Notes: generated from the sequence alone by a model not told the origin. Positions 19,323-28,424 are shown, counted from the stretch's first letter. The stretch is 64,000 bases of DNA from Pseudomonas sp. FP453 (GCF_030687495.1 NZ_CP117435.1:1984001-2048000), one strand, 5' to 3'. A program made the numbers and translations.

Positions 19323-21443
19323 TCAGAACTCTAGCTCCGCACTGAAATAGAGCACGTGACGCGAGTCGTAGTGGTTGTCGGCCCAGGTGGTGGGCTGGTT
19401 GTCGAGGCGTTTTTGCAACATGCCGGCCAGCTCCACGTTGGCTTTGCCCAGGGCAATGCGCTTGGCCACCCGCAGGTCGACCCGTTCGAAGCGATATTGG
19501 TTGAGCGCATCGTCGCCATAATAGAACAGCGCGCTGGACCAGCCCCGGCCCCATTCCCGCAGCCAGCCGGCCGAGCCACTGTTGCGCGCGGTCTGGGCCT
19601 TGTCCCTGGGGTTGCTGGTGGTGGCGTCGACGTAAGCATAGGTCAGCCGCAGGCGGTCGGCGTTGCTCATGCGCCAATCGAACTGGGATTCGGCGCCGGT
19701 AAACCGCGAGCTGTTGGCGTTGCTGGCAATGTACTGGTTATTGCGCAGCGGCGAACTGATCATCTCGGTGATCTCGTCGTAGAACAGCTTCACGTCCAGG
19801 TTCAGCCCGAGGTCGGCGAAGAAGCCGTTGTAGCCCAGTTCCCGCGAGCGCATCAGCTCTTTGTCGAGGTTGCCCGGGCCGCGTGTCACCACAAAGTACT
19901 GGCCGGTGTTCTGCCCGTAGGCTGGTGAACTGAGGTTGGTGACGCGGTAGCTCCAGTTGACGTTGTTCTCGAACATGTCCGGCGAGCGGATCGCCTCGGA
20001 ATACACCGCGCGCAAACCGTGGCGCGGGTTGATCAGGTAGTTGACCGCCACCCGTGGCGTCAGCGAGCTGCCGCTCAGGTGGGTGTCTTCGAACATCGCC
20101 CCGCCCTGCAACAGCCAGTGCTCGCTGGCGCGCCATTCCAGTTGGCCGAACAGGCGCCAGGTGGTGTCGTCCAGGGTGCCGTTGAAGTAGGTGTCGGAGT
20201 CGGCGCGGTCATAGCGATAATTCACACCGCTGACCAGGCGCAGGCTGTCGGACAGGCTCAGGGTGTCCTGAATCTCCAGGTCGTAGCGGCTTTCGCGGGT
20301 GCTTTGGTTGATGTCGCCGCACACGCTCTGGTTGGCGCCGTTGCGCCACTGGTCCAGGACCTGGTTGCCCAGCGCTTGCTCGTCGGCGCTGCCCGGTGGC
20401 GCGACGCCCTGGCTGTAGCTGTCCATGTGCCGCGCCAGTTGTTCGGCGTAGTTGGGGTTGAGTTGCCACAATCGGGTCAGCTCGGGGCTGAACGAGACCT
20501 TGGCGTCGCAGGCCTTCCAGATCTGCTGGCGATCCCACTGTTGGGCGGAGCCCTGGATATACAGGCTGTGCTCGGGGTTGAAATCGAAGTTCCAGCGCAG
20601 GGACGCGGCGTAGTCCTTGGCCGCGACGTCGGAATTGTTGCCACCTTCGGTAATCCCGGCGAATACCGGTGTGTAGGTATAGGGCCGCTGGTTGGTCCCT
20701 TCCTTCGCGTTGAGTTGCCAGTCGATGCTTTGCTGCGCGTTCAACGTCTGGCTCACGGCCAGGCTGAAGCGGTTGAGGCGGCGGCTGTCACGGCGGTCGG
20801 CGCCGGCGGCATCGCTGTCAAAGCCGTCGTCTTGTTGCCCCGACAGGGACAAACGCAAGTCGCCGGTGTCCCAGCGCACGCCCTGGCTGGCGTAGTAGTC
20901 GTTGATCCCACGCTGACCACGGATGACTTTCACCCGCGCGCCCTGGCTGTTGGCCGGTGAGCGCGTAAGGATATTGACCACCGCCATCAGCGCGTTGGCG
21001 CCATAGCTGACGGTGTTGGGGCCGCGGAATACTTCGATGCGCTCGATATCTTCCATGGCCACTGGAATGTCGCTCCAGTCTACGGTCGCCAGGCCCGCCC
21101 GATACACGGAGCGCCCGTCGATCAACACCTGCATGCGCCGCGCATCGCTGGCACTGGTGCCGTGGTAGTTCACCGCCGCCTGATTGCCGGTGGTGTAGCC
21201 GACCATCATCCCCGGCACCAGGCGCAGCAGTTCGCTGATGTCCCGCGCGCCGCTGGCCTTGATCAACTCGCTGTCGATCACCGTCATGCTGCCCGGCACG
21301 GCGGCGGCCGATTGCTTGAGGCGCGTGGCGGTCAGGACCTGTGGCAGCGGTTGGCTGTCGAGGAACAGATCGTCGGCCAGCACCGTGCCGCTGCACAGCA
21401 GCATCAACAGCAGAGATGAACGGGGAGAGGGGCCCAAATGCAC
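19323..21443 (-). CDS. TonB-dependent outer-membrane receptor
   Basis: About 706 residues from the GTG at 21443, chosen because AAGG lies 7 bases upstream and a clean signal peptide follows (SSLLLMLLCSGTVLA). The longer ATG start at 21497 has no ribosome site. Plug domain: LPQVLTATRLKQSAAAVPGS, IDGRSVYRAG, IERIEVFRGPNTVSYGANA, NILTRSP. The barrel ends in the aromatic C-terminus YFSAELEF, typical for BAM-inserted proteins. No N-terminal signalling domain for an anti-sigma factor is present. Ligand unknown; the plug is nearest in style to cobalamin/copper-type receptors. First gene of an operon with the binding protein and kinase. Confidence 0.88.
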   Translation of the reverse strand: MHLGPSPRSSLLLMLLCSGTVLADDLFLDSQPLPQVLTATRLKQSAAAVPGSMTVIDSELIKASGARDISELLRLVPGMMVGYTTGNQAAVNYHGTSASDARRMQVLIDGRSVYRAGLATVDWSDIPVAMEDIERIEVFRGPNTVSYGANALMAVVNILTRSPANSQGARVKVIRGQRGINDYYASQGVRWDTGDLRLSLSGQQDDGFDSDAAGADRRDSRRLNRFSLAVSQTLNAQQSIDWQLNAKEGTNQRPYTYTPVFAGITEGGNNSDVAAKDYAASLRWNFDFNPEHSLYIQGSAQQWDRQQIWKACDAKVSFSPELTRLWQLNPNYAEQLARHMDSYSQGVAPPGSADEQALGNQVLDQWRNGANQSVCGDINQSTRESRYDLEIQDTLSLSDSLRLVSGVNYRYDRADSDTYFNGTLDDTTWRLFGQLEWRASEHWLLQGGAMFEDTHLSGSSLTPRVAVNYLINPRHGLRAVYSEAIRSPDMFENNVNWSYRVTNLSSPAYGQNTGQYFVVTRGPGNLDKELMRSRELGYNGFFADLGLNLDVKLFYDEITEMISSPLRNNQYIASNANSSRFTGAESQFDWRMSNADRLRLTYAYVDATTSNPRDKAQTARNSGSAGWLREWGRGWSSALFYYGDDALNQYRFERVDLRVAKRIALGKANVELAGMLQKRLDNQPTTWADNHYDSRHVLYFSAELEF

Positions 21444-21638
21444 GGAACGGCCTTGATAATTGCGGATAGCCGCCCATGTTAACTGAGGTCGGGCCATTTG
21501 CCAGTCGTAGGACTTGCAATTACTTCACACAAACGTGGCATTTTCTGACAAACCCACGAATTGACGCGGGGGCTGGCCGCAAGCGGGTCGCTCCGTATAA
21601 TGCGGCCATCGCCACTGGTATGGATTAACGGATTGCAT

Positions 21639-22664
21639 ATGACTGAACAGCGCCCTATTGCGGTCCTCGGAGGCGGAAGTTTTGGCACCGCCGTGGCTAA
21701 CCTGCTGGCCGAAAACGGCCACGCGGTGCGCCAGTGGATGCGTGATCCCGAGCAGGCCGAGGCCATCCGGGTAAACCGCGAAAACCCTCGTTACCTGAAA
21801 GGCATCAAAATCCACGCGGCCGTCGAACCCGTGACGGACTTGCTGGCGACCCTGACGGACTGCGACCTGTGCTTCGTCGCGCTGCCGTCCAGCGCCCTAC
21901 GCTCGGTCCTGGCGCCCCATGCCGAACGCCTGGCCGGCAAGCTGCTGGTCAGCCTGACCAAGGGCATCGAGGCGCAGACCTTTATGCTGATGAGTGAAAT
22001 CCTCACCGAGATCGCGCCTCAGGCGCGTATTGGCGTGTTGTCCGGGCCGAACCTGGCGCGGGAAGTCGCCGAGCACGCGTTGACCGCCACGGTCATCGCC
22101 AGTGAAGACGAAGAGCTGTGCGAGCGGGTCCAGGCCGTGCTGCATGGCCGCACCTTCCGCGTCTACGCCAGTGGCGACCGCTTTGGTGTCGAACTGGGCG
22201 GCGCGTTGAAAAACGTCTACGCGATCATTGCCGGCATGGCGGTGGCACTGGGCATGGGTGAAAACACCAAGAGCATGCTGATTACCCGCGCGCTGGCCGA
22301 GATGACCCGCTTTGCGGTGAACCAGGGCGCCAACCCGATGACCTTCCTCGGGCTGGCCGGCGTGGGCGACTTGATCGTCACCTGCTCGTCGCCGAAAAGC
22401 CGCAACTACCAGGTCGGTTTCGCCCTGGGCCAGGGCTTGAGCCTGGAGGACGCGGTGACGCGCCTGGGCGAAGTGGCCGAAGGCGTCAACACCCTCAAGG
22501 TGCTGAAGGCCAAGGCCCAGGAAGTCGGCGTGTATATGCCGTTGGTCGCCGGGTTGCACGCGATCCTGTTTGAAGGGCGCACCTTGAACCAGGTCATCGA
22601 GTTGTTGATGCGCGCCGAACCGAAAACCGATGTCGATTTTATTTCCACCAGTGGTTTCAACTGA
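21639..22664 (+). CDS. gpsA: Glycerol-3-phosphate dehydrogenase [NAD(P)+]
   Basis: 341 residues. Makes sn-glycerol-3-phosphate from dihydroxyacetone phosphate for phospholipid synthesis. Dinucleotide motif [20 protein letters not shown] at the start, the catalytic-Lys region GALKNVYAI, and the GNPxTFxGLAG-like segment [15 protein letters not shown]. The ATG at 21639 fits the family N-terminus ([12 protein letters not shown]); 78 bases of open frame upstream are discarded. It is divergent from the receptor operon. Confidence 0.96.
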   Translation: MTEQRPIAVLGGGSFGTAVANLLAENGHAVRQWMRDPEQAEAIRVNRENPRYLKGIKIHAAVEPVTDLLATLTDCDLCFVALPSSALRSVLAPHAERLAGKLLVSLTKGIEAQTFMLMSEILTEIAPQARIGVLSGPNLAREVAEHALTATVIASEDEELCERVQAVLHGRTFRVYASGDRFGVELGGALKNVYAIIAGMAVALGMGENTKSMLITRALAEMTRFAVNQGANPMTFLGLAGVGDLIVTCSSPKSRNYQVGFALGQGLSLEDAVTRLGEVAEGVNTLKVLKAKAQEVGVYMPLVAGLHAILFEGRTLNQVIELLMRAEPKTDVDFISTSGFN

Positions 22665-22674
22665 GGAACGCGTC

Positions 22675-23022
22675 ATGAACGATCCGAAAGCAGCGCCCAA
22701 GTACGAATCCATTGTGTTGCGCATCCTCTGGATGCTGGTGTTTGCCCTGGTGTGGCAGGTCGCGCAGTTCCTGCTCGGCGCCTTGGTGGTGGTGCAGTTG
22801 ATCTACCGCCTGGTGTACGGCGCGCCGAACCTGGGCCTGATGAACTTTGGCGACAGCCTCAGCCAGTTCCTCGCGCAGATCGGCCGCTTCGGCAGCTTCC
22901 ACACCGAGCAAAAGCCGTGGCCATTCGCCGATTGGCCAACCCCGCGCGCACCCGAGGGCGAAGCCGCCCACAGCGTGCCGCCCGCGCCGCACCCGGTGCG
23001 CGATGAAGAGCCAAAACTGTGA
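22675..23022 (+). CDS. DUF4389 membrane protein
   Basis: 115 residues. One long hydrophobic stretch (about 12-45) that can form one or two membrane helices, then a conserved region ending SFHTEQKPWPFADW, and a Pro-rich tail. The match to DUF4389 is by overall pattern; function is unknown. A GAGGA site precedes the ATG, 10 bases after gpsA. Its stop overlaps the sixA GTG by four bases, so gpsA, this gene and sixA form an operon. Confidence 0.82.
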   Translation: MNDPKAAPKYESIVLRILWMLVFALVWQVAQFLLGALVVVQLIYRLVYGAPNLGLMNFGDSLSQFLAQIGRFGSFHTEQKPWPFADWPTPRAPEGEAAHSVPPAPHPVRDEEPKL

Positions 23023-23469
23023 AGCTGTGGATTCTGCGCCACGGTGAGGCCGAAGGGCATGCCCGCACGGATGCCGAGCGCAACCTCACCGAACATGGCC
23101 GTGGCGAAGTCTTGCGCAGTGCCGCGCACCTGATCGGCCCAGCCCCTCAGTGCGATCATCGCCAGCCCCTATGTGCGGGCGCAGCAGACCGCACAACTGG
23201 TGCGCCAGGCCTTGGGCTTTGAGCCGGAAATCCGCACGGTGCCGTGGCTGACCCCCGAGGGCAGCCCGCTGCAAGTGCTGGAACAGCTCGACACCGACGA
23301 CAACGTGCTGCTGGTCAGCCATCAGCCGTTGGTGGGCAGCCTGATCAGCTTTTTGCAGCATGGCCATCAGCGCCAACCGCAACCGATGCACACCGCGAGC
23401 CTCGCGGAACTGGAAGGGGATTTTCCGCTGGCGGGGCTGATGAGCCTGGTCAGCGTGAAGAATCCGTAG
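23019..23469 (+). pseudogene. sixA: Phosphohistidine phosphatase SixA, frameshifted
   Basis: Starts at GTG 23019 with the histidine phosphatase motif LWILRHGEAEGHA. The frame breaks at a CCC run (23138-23140): removing one C gives continuous text into the second frame, which runs SPYVRAQQTAQLV through LLVSHQPLVGSL (the second catalytic His) to the stop at 23469. The rebuilt length is about 150 residues, normal for SixA. As written the protein ends at 23222 without the second His and would be inactive. SixA removes phosphate from histidine of phosphotransfer proteins. Confidence 0.85.
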
Positions 23470-23490
23470 GCTGGATCGCTGCTTTGTGTG

Positions 23491-23526
23491 TGCTATATAG
23501 TCAGCCAAGCAAGTGCTTGGTTGGCT
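23491..23526 (+). promoter_or_regulatory. Extended -10 promoter with overlapping palindromic operator
   Basis: A TGcTATATA extended -10 element (TATATA at 23494-23499) is followed at 23505-23520 by a perfect palindrome CCAAGCA-AG-TGCTTGG, flanked by further matching bases (agccaa / ttggct). The palindrome would cover the transcription start of the acyl-CoA ligase gene, a usual place for a TetR-family repressor. No such regulator is adjacent. Confidence 0.6.
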
Positions 23527-23554
23527 ATGATCGGACCACACAGGAGCGCGTCCC

Positions 23555-25204
23555 ATGCCCGTCGCTTTTCGTTTGCCGTTGCAGGTCTTCTTTGAACGTG
23601 AAGCGCGCCATCCGCGCAAAACCTTTCTGGTCCAGCCTGTCGGCGGGGGCGAGGTGCACAGCCTCACCTGGGGCGATGTCGGCCACCAGGCCCGATGCGC
23701 CGCGCACTGGCTGCGTGCCCGTGAACTGCCCCGTGGTTCGCACATTGCCCTGATTTCGAAAAACTGCGCGCACTGGATCATCGCCGACCTGGCGATCTGG
23801 ATGGCTGGGCATGTCTCGGTGCCCTTGTACCCCAACCTTACTGCCGACTCCGTCGCCCATGTGCTCAACCATTCCGAGGCGGCGCTGGTGTTTGTCGGCA
23901 AGCTCGACGATTGGCCGGCGATGGCGCCCGGTGTGCCCGCCGGTGTGCCGACCATCAGCCTGCCGCTGTGCCCGCCCGGCACGTTTGATTTCAGCTGGGC
24001 CGACCTGCAAGCCTGCTCGCCCATTCAAGACAACCCAGAGCCTGCGGCCGCGGATCTTGCGACCATCATCTACACCTCCGGCACCACCGGCCTGCCCAAG
24101 GGCGTGATGCACAGCTTCGGCGCCCTGGGCTTTGCTGCCACGCGCGGTACCGAAGTGTTTGGCCTGGGGGAGGGCGACCGGTTGTTGTCGTACCTGCCGC
24201 TGTGCCATGTGGCCGAGCGGATGTTTGTCGAGATGGCCGCGATCTATACCGGGCAAACCGTGTTTTTCGCCGAGAGCCTGGACACCTTTCTGACCGATCT
24301 GCGTCGGGCGCGGCCGACGGCGTTGTTTGGCGTGCCGCGCATCTGGACCAAATTCCAGCTGGGGGTCTACGCCAAGATCCCGCAAAAACGCCTCGATACC
24401 CTGTTGCGCCTGCCGTTTATCGGCAAGCGTGTGGGCCATAAAGTGCTCGCCGGCCTAGGGCTGGATGAATTGCGCATCGCCCTGTCCGGCGCGGCGCCGG
24501 TGCCCGAGGCGCTGCTGCGCTGGTATCAACGCCTGGGCCTGGATGTGCTGGAGGTGTACGGCATGACCGAGAGTTGCGGCTACTCCCATGTGTGCCGCCC
24601 CGGCCAGCAGACCATCGGCTGGATCGGCCTGCCATGCCCGGGGGTTGAAGTGCGCATCGACGCCTCGGGCGAAGTGCAGGTGCGCAGCGGTGCGACCATG
24701 CTCGGTTACTTCAAGGACCCCGCGAAGACCGCCGAGACGCTCACCGCCGATGGCTTCCTGCGCACCGGCGACAAGGGCGAGCAGGACGCCGATGGCCGCC
24801 TGCGCCTGACCGGGCGGCTCAAGGAAATCTTCAAGACCAGCAAAGGCAAATACGTAGCCCCGGCGCCGATTGAAAACCGCCTGGCCGAACATGCGCACAT
24901 CGAACAGGTGTGCGTGGTCGGCGATGGCCTCGGCGCGCCGATTGCGTTGTGTGTGCTATCGACGCTGGCGCACGACCGCCAAGCCCTGCAAGGCAGCCTT
25001 GAGCGCTGGCTGGAGGCGGTCAACCAGACGTTGGATAAACATGAGCGCCTGCGCCAATTGGTGGTGGTCAATGACAGCTGGGCGGTGGAAAACGGCTTCC
25101 TGACGCCGACCCTGAAGATCAAGCGCAACGTGATCGAATCGACTTACGGTGCATATTTGCAGACTTGGAGCGAGCGTTCCGAATCCGTTCTGTGGCAGGA
25201 TTAG
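23555..25204 (+). CDS. Long-chain acyl-CoA synthetase-like AMP-binding protein
   Basis: 549 residues. Activates a carboxylic acid through an acyl-AMP to the CoA thioester. Motifs: P-loop IIYTSGTTGLPKGVMH, adenine site VYGMTESCGY, ATP/hinge region GFLRTGDKGEQDADGRL, and the C-terminal TSKGKYVAPAPIE with catalytic Lys. Similar in order to FadD15/bubblegum-type ligases, so long-chain fatty acids are a fair guess. GGAG ribosome site. It is followed at 31 bases by a thioesterase, as at PA1617-PA1618 in P. aeruginosa. Confidence 0.88.
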   Translation: MPVAFRLPLQVFFEREARHPRKTFLVQPVGGGEVHSLTWGDVGHQARCAAHWLRARELPRGSHIALISKNCAHWIIADLAIWMAGHVSVPLYPNLTADSVAHVLNHSEAALVFVGKLDDWPAMAPGVPAGVPTISLPLCPPGTFDFSWADLQACSPIQDNPEPAAADLATIIYTSGTTGLPKGVMHSFGALGFAATRGTEVFGLGEGDRLLSYLPLCHVAERMFVEMAAIYTGQTVFFAESLDTFLTDLRRARPTALFGVPRIWTKFQLGVYAKIPQKRLDTLLRLPFIGKRVGHKVLAGLGLDELRIALSGAAPVPEALLRWYQRLGLDVLEVYGMTESCGYSHVCRPGQQTIGWIGLPCPGVEVRIDASGEVQVRSGATMLGYFKDPAKTAETLTADGFLRTGDKGEQDADGRLRLTGRLKEIFKTSKGKYVAPAPIENRLAEHAHIEQVCVVGDGLGAPIALCVLSTLAHDRQALQGSLERWLEAVNQTLDKHERLRQLVVVNDSWAVENGFLTPTLKIKRNVIESTYGAYLQTWSERSESVLWQD

Positions 25205-25235
25205 GCTCATCATAAAACCAACAAAGGACTATCCC

Positions 25236-25679
25236 ATGGGCCTGTGGCGCACCCAACCGAACATCGAACAACTCAACGCGATCCAGAAAAACACCATCGG
25301 TGAACTGCTGGACATTCGCTTCGAAAGCTTCGACGACGAATCCCTGACCGCCAGCATGGTGGTCGATCATCGCACCCATCAGCCCTACGGCCTGCTGCAC
25401 GGCGGCGCGTCGGTGGTGCTGGCGGAAAGCGTCGGCTCCATGGCGGCGTACCTGTGTATCGACGCCAGCAAGTTCTATTGCGTGGGCCTGGAGGTCAACG
25501 CCAACCACCTGCGCGGTGTGCGCAGCGGGCGGGTGACGGCGGTGGCGCGGGCGATTCATATCGGCCGCACCACCCAGGTGTGGGATATCCGCTTGACCAA
25601 TGATGACGGCAAAGCCAGCTGCGTTTCGCGCCTGACCATGGCCGTGGTGCCGCTGGGCGAGCAGCCGCCGGCGCGATAG
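25236..25679 (+). CDS. Hotdog thioesterase, YdiI/MenI-like
   Basis: 147 residues. Active-site segment LLHGGASVVLAESVGSMAA, with Gly-Gly and the catalytic Glu of the YdiI/EntH group, which hydrolyse aryl- or acyl-CoA esters. A 29-codon upstream extension in frame lies over the end of the ligase gene and is rejected; AAAGGA fixes the ATG at 25236. Paired with the acyl-CoA ligase upstream, so it may clear CoA esters that the ligase makes by mistake. Confidence 0.87.
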   Translation: MGLWRTQPNIEQLNAIQKNTIGELLDIRFESFDDESLTASMVVDHRTHQPYGLLHGGASVVLAESVGSMAAYLCIDASKFYCVGLEVNANHLRGVRSGRVTAVARAIHIGRTTQVWDIRLTNDDGKASCVSRLTMAVVPLGEQPPAR

Positions 25680-25776
25680 GCGTGGCGTGAGTGTCATCAT
25701 TCCTGGCAGTTACAGTCATTGCTGTTGCGGCCAGGCGTGGTGACAATCGATTTCTGTTTTTGTAGATGAGTCCGGT

Positions 25777-26580
25777 ATGTCGCAGCACGTGTTTTTTGCC
25801 CACGCCAATGGTTTCCCTTCGGCTACGTACGGCAAGTTGTTTGCCGCCCTGGCCCCGGAATACGCCGTGGCTCATTTGCCGCAGCACGGTCACGACCCCA
25901 GGTTCCCGGTGGACGATAACTGGCAGAACCTGGTGGACGAGTTGATCCACCACCTGGAGCAGCAGCCGGAACCGGTGTGGGGCGTGGGCCATTCCCTCGG
26001 TGGCGTGCTGCATCTGCATGCGGCCATGCGTTGCCCACAGTTATATCGCGGCGTGGTGATGCTCGACTCGCCGGTGCTGACCCGTGCCGACCGCTGGGTG
26101 ATCCGCGCCGCCAAGCGCCTGGGCTTTATCGACCGCCTGACCCCCGCCGGGCGCACCCTGGGCCGGCGTGAAGAGTTCCATGACCTGGACAGCGCGCGCA
26201 GCTACTTCGCCGGTAAAACCCTGTTTCGCGGTTTCGACCCGGAATGCTTCGACGCCTACCTGCAACACGGCTTGCACCAGGTTGGCGACCGCCTGCGCCT
26301 GCGCTTCGACCCGGCCACCGAAATCAGCATCTACCGCGGCGTGCCCCACACCAGCCCCGGTCAGGTGCGCCAGTTGAAAGTGCCGCTGGCGGTGGTGCGC
26401 GGCCGCCAGAGCCGGGTGGTGATGCGTCACCACGCCAGCGGTGTCGATCGCCTGCCGATGGGCGAAATGCTCACCATGCCCGGCGGTCATATGTTCCCCC
26501 TCGAACGCCCCCAGGACACCGCGACCTTGATCAAGAACCTGTTCTCCCGCTGGGCCGCCCGTGAGGGCAACTGCCCATGA
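25777..26580 (+). CDS. Alpha/beta hydrolase
   Basis: 267 residues. Oxyanion region FAHANGFPS, nucleophile Ser in GVGHSLGGVLHLHAA, and a C-terminal His in PGGHMFPLERP. The HANGFP start is typical of a Pseudomonas subfamily. Substrate unknown. It overlaps the next gene by ATGA and sits in the same order as PA1621-PA1622, from memory. Confidence 0.85.
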   Translation: MSQHVFFAHANGFPSATYGKLFAALAPEYAVAHLPQHGHDPRFPVDDNWQNLVDELIHHLEQQPEPVWGVGHSLGGVLHLHAAMRCPQLYRGVVMLDSPVLTRADRWVIRAAKRLGFIDRLTPAGRTLGRREEFHDLDSARSYFAGKTLFRGFDPECFDAYLQHGLHQVGDRLRLRFDPATEISIYRGVPHTSPGQVRQLKVPLAVVRGRQSRVVMRHHASGVDRLPMGEMLTMPGGHMFPLERPQDTATLIKNLFSRWAAREGNCP

Positions 26581-27431
26581 GCGCGGCGGTGGAAGAAGTG
26601 CGCCTGAGCCTGCCCCATATAGAGTTGGCGGCTCACTTGTTTGGGCCCGAAGACGGTTTGCCGGTGATCGCCCTGCATGGCTGGCTGGACAACGCCAACA
26701 GCTTTGCGCGGCTGGCGCCAAAGCTTGAGGGCTTGCGCATCGTCGCCTTGGACATGGCGGGGCATGGGCATTCGGCGCATCGCCCTGCAGGGGCCGGTTA
26801 TGCCTTGTGGGATTACGTCCACGACGTGCTGCACGTCGCCGAACAATTGGGCTGGAAACGTTTTGCATTACTTGGCCACTCACTGGGCGCCATCGTGTCC
26901 CTGGTGCTGGCCGGCGCGTTGCCGGAGCGCGTGACGCACCTGGGATTGATCGACGGCGTGATCCCGCCGACCGCCAGCGGCGAGAACGCCGCCGAGCGCC
27001 TGGGCATGGCGTTGCAGGCGCAATTGGATTTGCAGGACAAACGCAAGCCGGTCTACGCCACCCTGGAGCGTGCCGTGGAAGTGCGCATGAAAGGCCTGGT
27101 GGCGGTCAGTCGCGAAGCCGCCGAACTGCTGGCCCAGCGCGGTTTGATGCCGGTGCCGGGCGGTTACACCTGGCGTACCGACAGTCGCTTGACCCTGGCA
27201 TCACCGATGCGCCTGACCGACGAACAAGCCATGGCCTTCGTGCGGCGGGTGGGTTGCCCTACGCAGTTGGTGGTCGCCGCCGACGGCATGCTGGCGAAAC
27301 ATCCAGAATTGCTTTCCCAACTGCCCTTCACCGTGACCACGCTGCCAGGCGGCCATCATTTGCACCTGAATGACCAGCCCGGCGCAGCTCTTGTTGCAGA
27401 CTGTTTCAATCGCTTCTTCTCTGCGCCTTGA
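26577..27431 (+). CDS. Alpha/beta hydrolase, second member of the pair
   Basis: 284 residues. Contains LHGWLDNANSFARLAP (oxyanion region), nucleophile Ser in LLGHSLGAIVSLVLAG, and His in LPGGHHLHLN. Related to the MhpC/serine-hydrolase-like (SERHL) group. Starts within the stop of the previous hydrolase, so the two are translated together. Substrate unknown. Confidence 0.85.
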   Translation: MSAAVEEVRLSLPHIELAAHLFGPEDGLPVIALHGWLDNANSFARLAPKLEGLRIVALDMAGHGHSAHRPAGAGYALWDYVHDVLHVAEQLGWKRFALLGHSLGAIVSLVLAGALPERVTHLGLIDGVIPPTASGENAAERLGMALQAQLDLQDKRKPVYATLERAVEVRMKGLVAVSREAAELLAQRGLMPVPGGYTWRTDSRLTLASPMRLTDEQAMAFVRRVGCPTQLVVAADGMLAKHPELLSQLPFTVTTLPGGHHLHLNDQPGAALVADCFNRFFSAP

Positions 27432-27480
27432 CTTGGCGGGGTCAACTGCCGAGGCTGGGCGGATTGAAAGGGAGCCAACC

Positions 27481-27537
27481 ATGAACCATCTCAACACTGC
27501 TATGACCTCCGCTGGCCACGGCGCGTTGATCCTATGA
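27481..27537 (+). CDS. Short upstream ORF coupled to the DUF4892 gene
   Basis: An 18-codon frame (MNHLNTAMTSAGHGALIL) with a strong ribosome site (gggagccaacc) right before its ATG. Its TGA overlaps the next gene's ATG (ATGA at 27534-27537). The DUF4892 start has no ribosome site of its own, so ribosomes probably arrive by finishing this short frame. Whether the peptide has a role is unknown. Confidence 0.5.
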   Translation: MNHLNTAMTSAGHGALIL

Positions 27538-28352
27538 GCGTGCGTAACGGCTGTATCCGTATCCTCGGGCTAAGCCTGCTCAGCCCATTGGTGTTCGCCG
27601 CCGACGTGCCGGGAAGCCAGGACCTGCCGGCCGTGGCCCGGCAAGTCGACGCGCAAATCGTCGATTACCGCCCCGCCGAAGAAAAGGAACGCATCTACCC
27701 CATGGGCGCGATCCGCAAGATCAGCGGCCAGTTGCGCTACGAAGGCCAGGCCACCGCACGCGGCCAGGCCACGGCGATCACCTATGAGTTGCCCGCCGAG
27801 CACAGTTCCAGCACTGCGTTTACCGTGACGCGCGAGGCGTTGCAGGCCAAAGGCGCGCAGTTGCTGTTCTGGTGCAAAGCCCGTGATTGCGGCGAAAGCA
27901 GCCTGTGGGCCAACGAAATCTTCGGCAACGCCAAGCTGGTGGGCGCCGACAGTGAGCAGGAATACCTGCTGCTGCGCCTGGCCGAGCCGCAAGCCAACAG
28001 CCTGATCGCGCTGTACGCCATTACCCGTGGCAACCGCCGTGCCTACCTGCACGTGGAGCAGTTGGATGCCGGTGCGCCGCTGGGTGACCTGCTGCCCACC
28101 TCGGCCACGCTGTTGCGCGAGCTTAAAAGCACCGGCGAGCTGGACTTGCCGAAGTTGGCCGCCGAGCCGGATGACACCTGGCTAACCCTGATTTCCCGTG
28201 GGCTCAACCTCGACACCACCCTGCGTGTCAGCCTCGCCGGGCCGAATGCCGAAGCCTGGCGCCAGGCCTTGATCGACAAGGGCGTGCGTGCCGCGCGCCT
28301 GGAGACCGGCACCGGCGGCACCAAGGGCTTGCACCTGCATCTGATACGCTAG
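27534..28352 (+). CDS. DUF4892 family exported protein
   Basis: 272 residues. Signal peptide (ILGLSLLSPLVFAA, cleavage near residue 23). The mature part keeps the DUF4892 pattern: DYRPAEEKERIYPMGAIRKISG near the start, a LLFWCKARDCGESSLWANEIFG region with two cysteines that may form a disulfide, and a C-terminal OmpA-like-looking stretch. Function unknown; likely periplasmic. It matches the gene found after the hydrolase pair in other Pseudomonas. Confidence 0.83.
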   Translation: MSVRNGCIRILGLSLLSPLVFAADVPGSQDLPAVARQVDAQIVDYRPAEEKERIYPMGAIRKISGQLRYEGQATARGQATAITYELPAEHSSSTAFTVTREALQAKGAQLLFWCKARDCGESSLWANEIFGNAKLVGADSEQEYLLLRLAEPQANSLIALYAITRGNRRAYLHVEQLDAGAPLGDLLPTSATLLRELKSTGELDLPKLAAEPDDTWLTLISRGLNLDTTLRVSLAGPNAEAWRQALIDKGVRAARLETGTGGTKGLHLHLIR

Positions 28353-28361
28353 GCGTTATCG

Positions 28362-28386
28362 GGCGAACGGCCCCGCGCCGTTCGCC
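28362..28386 (+). terminator. Intergenic hairpin, weak terminator candidate
   Basis: A perfect 10-bp stem ggcgaacggc / gccgttcgcc with a five-base loop, 9 bases after the stop. No T tract follows, so it may be a transcript-end stabiliser or attenuator rather than a true intrinsic terminator. Confidence 0.5.
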
Positions 28387-28424
28387 TAAGCTGTCTTCCT
28401 AACGCCTTCTGCTAGAGATACCCC

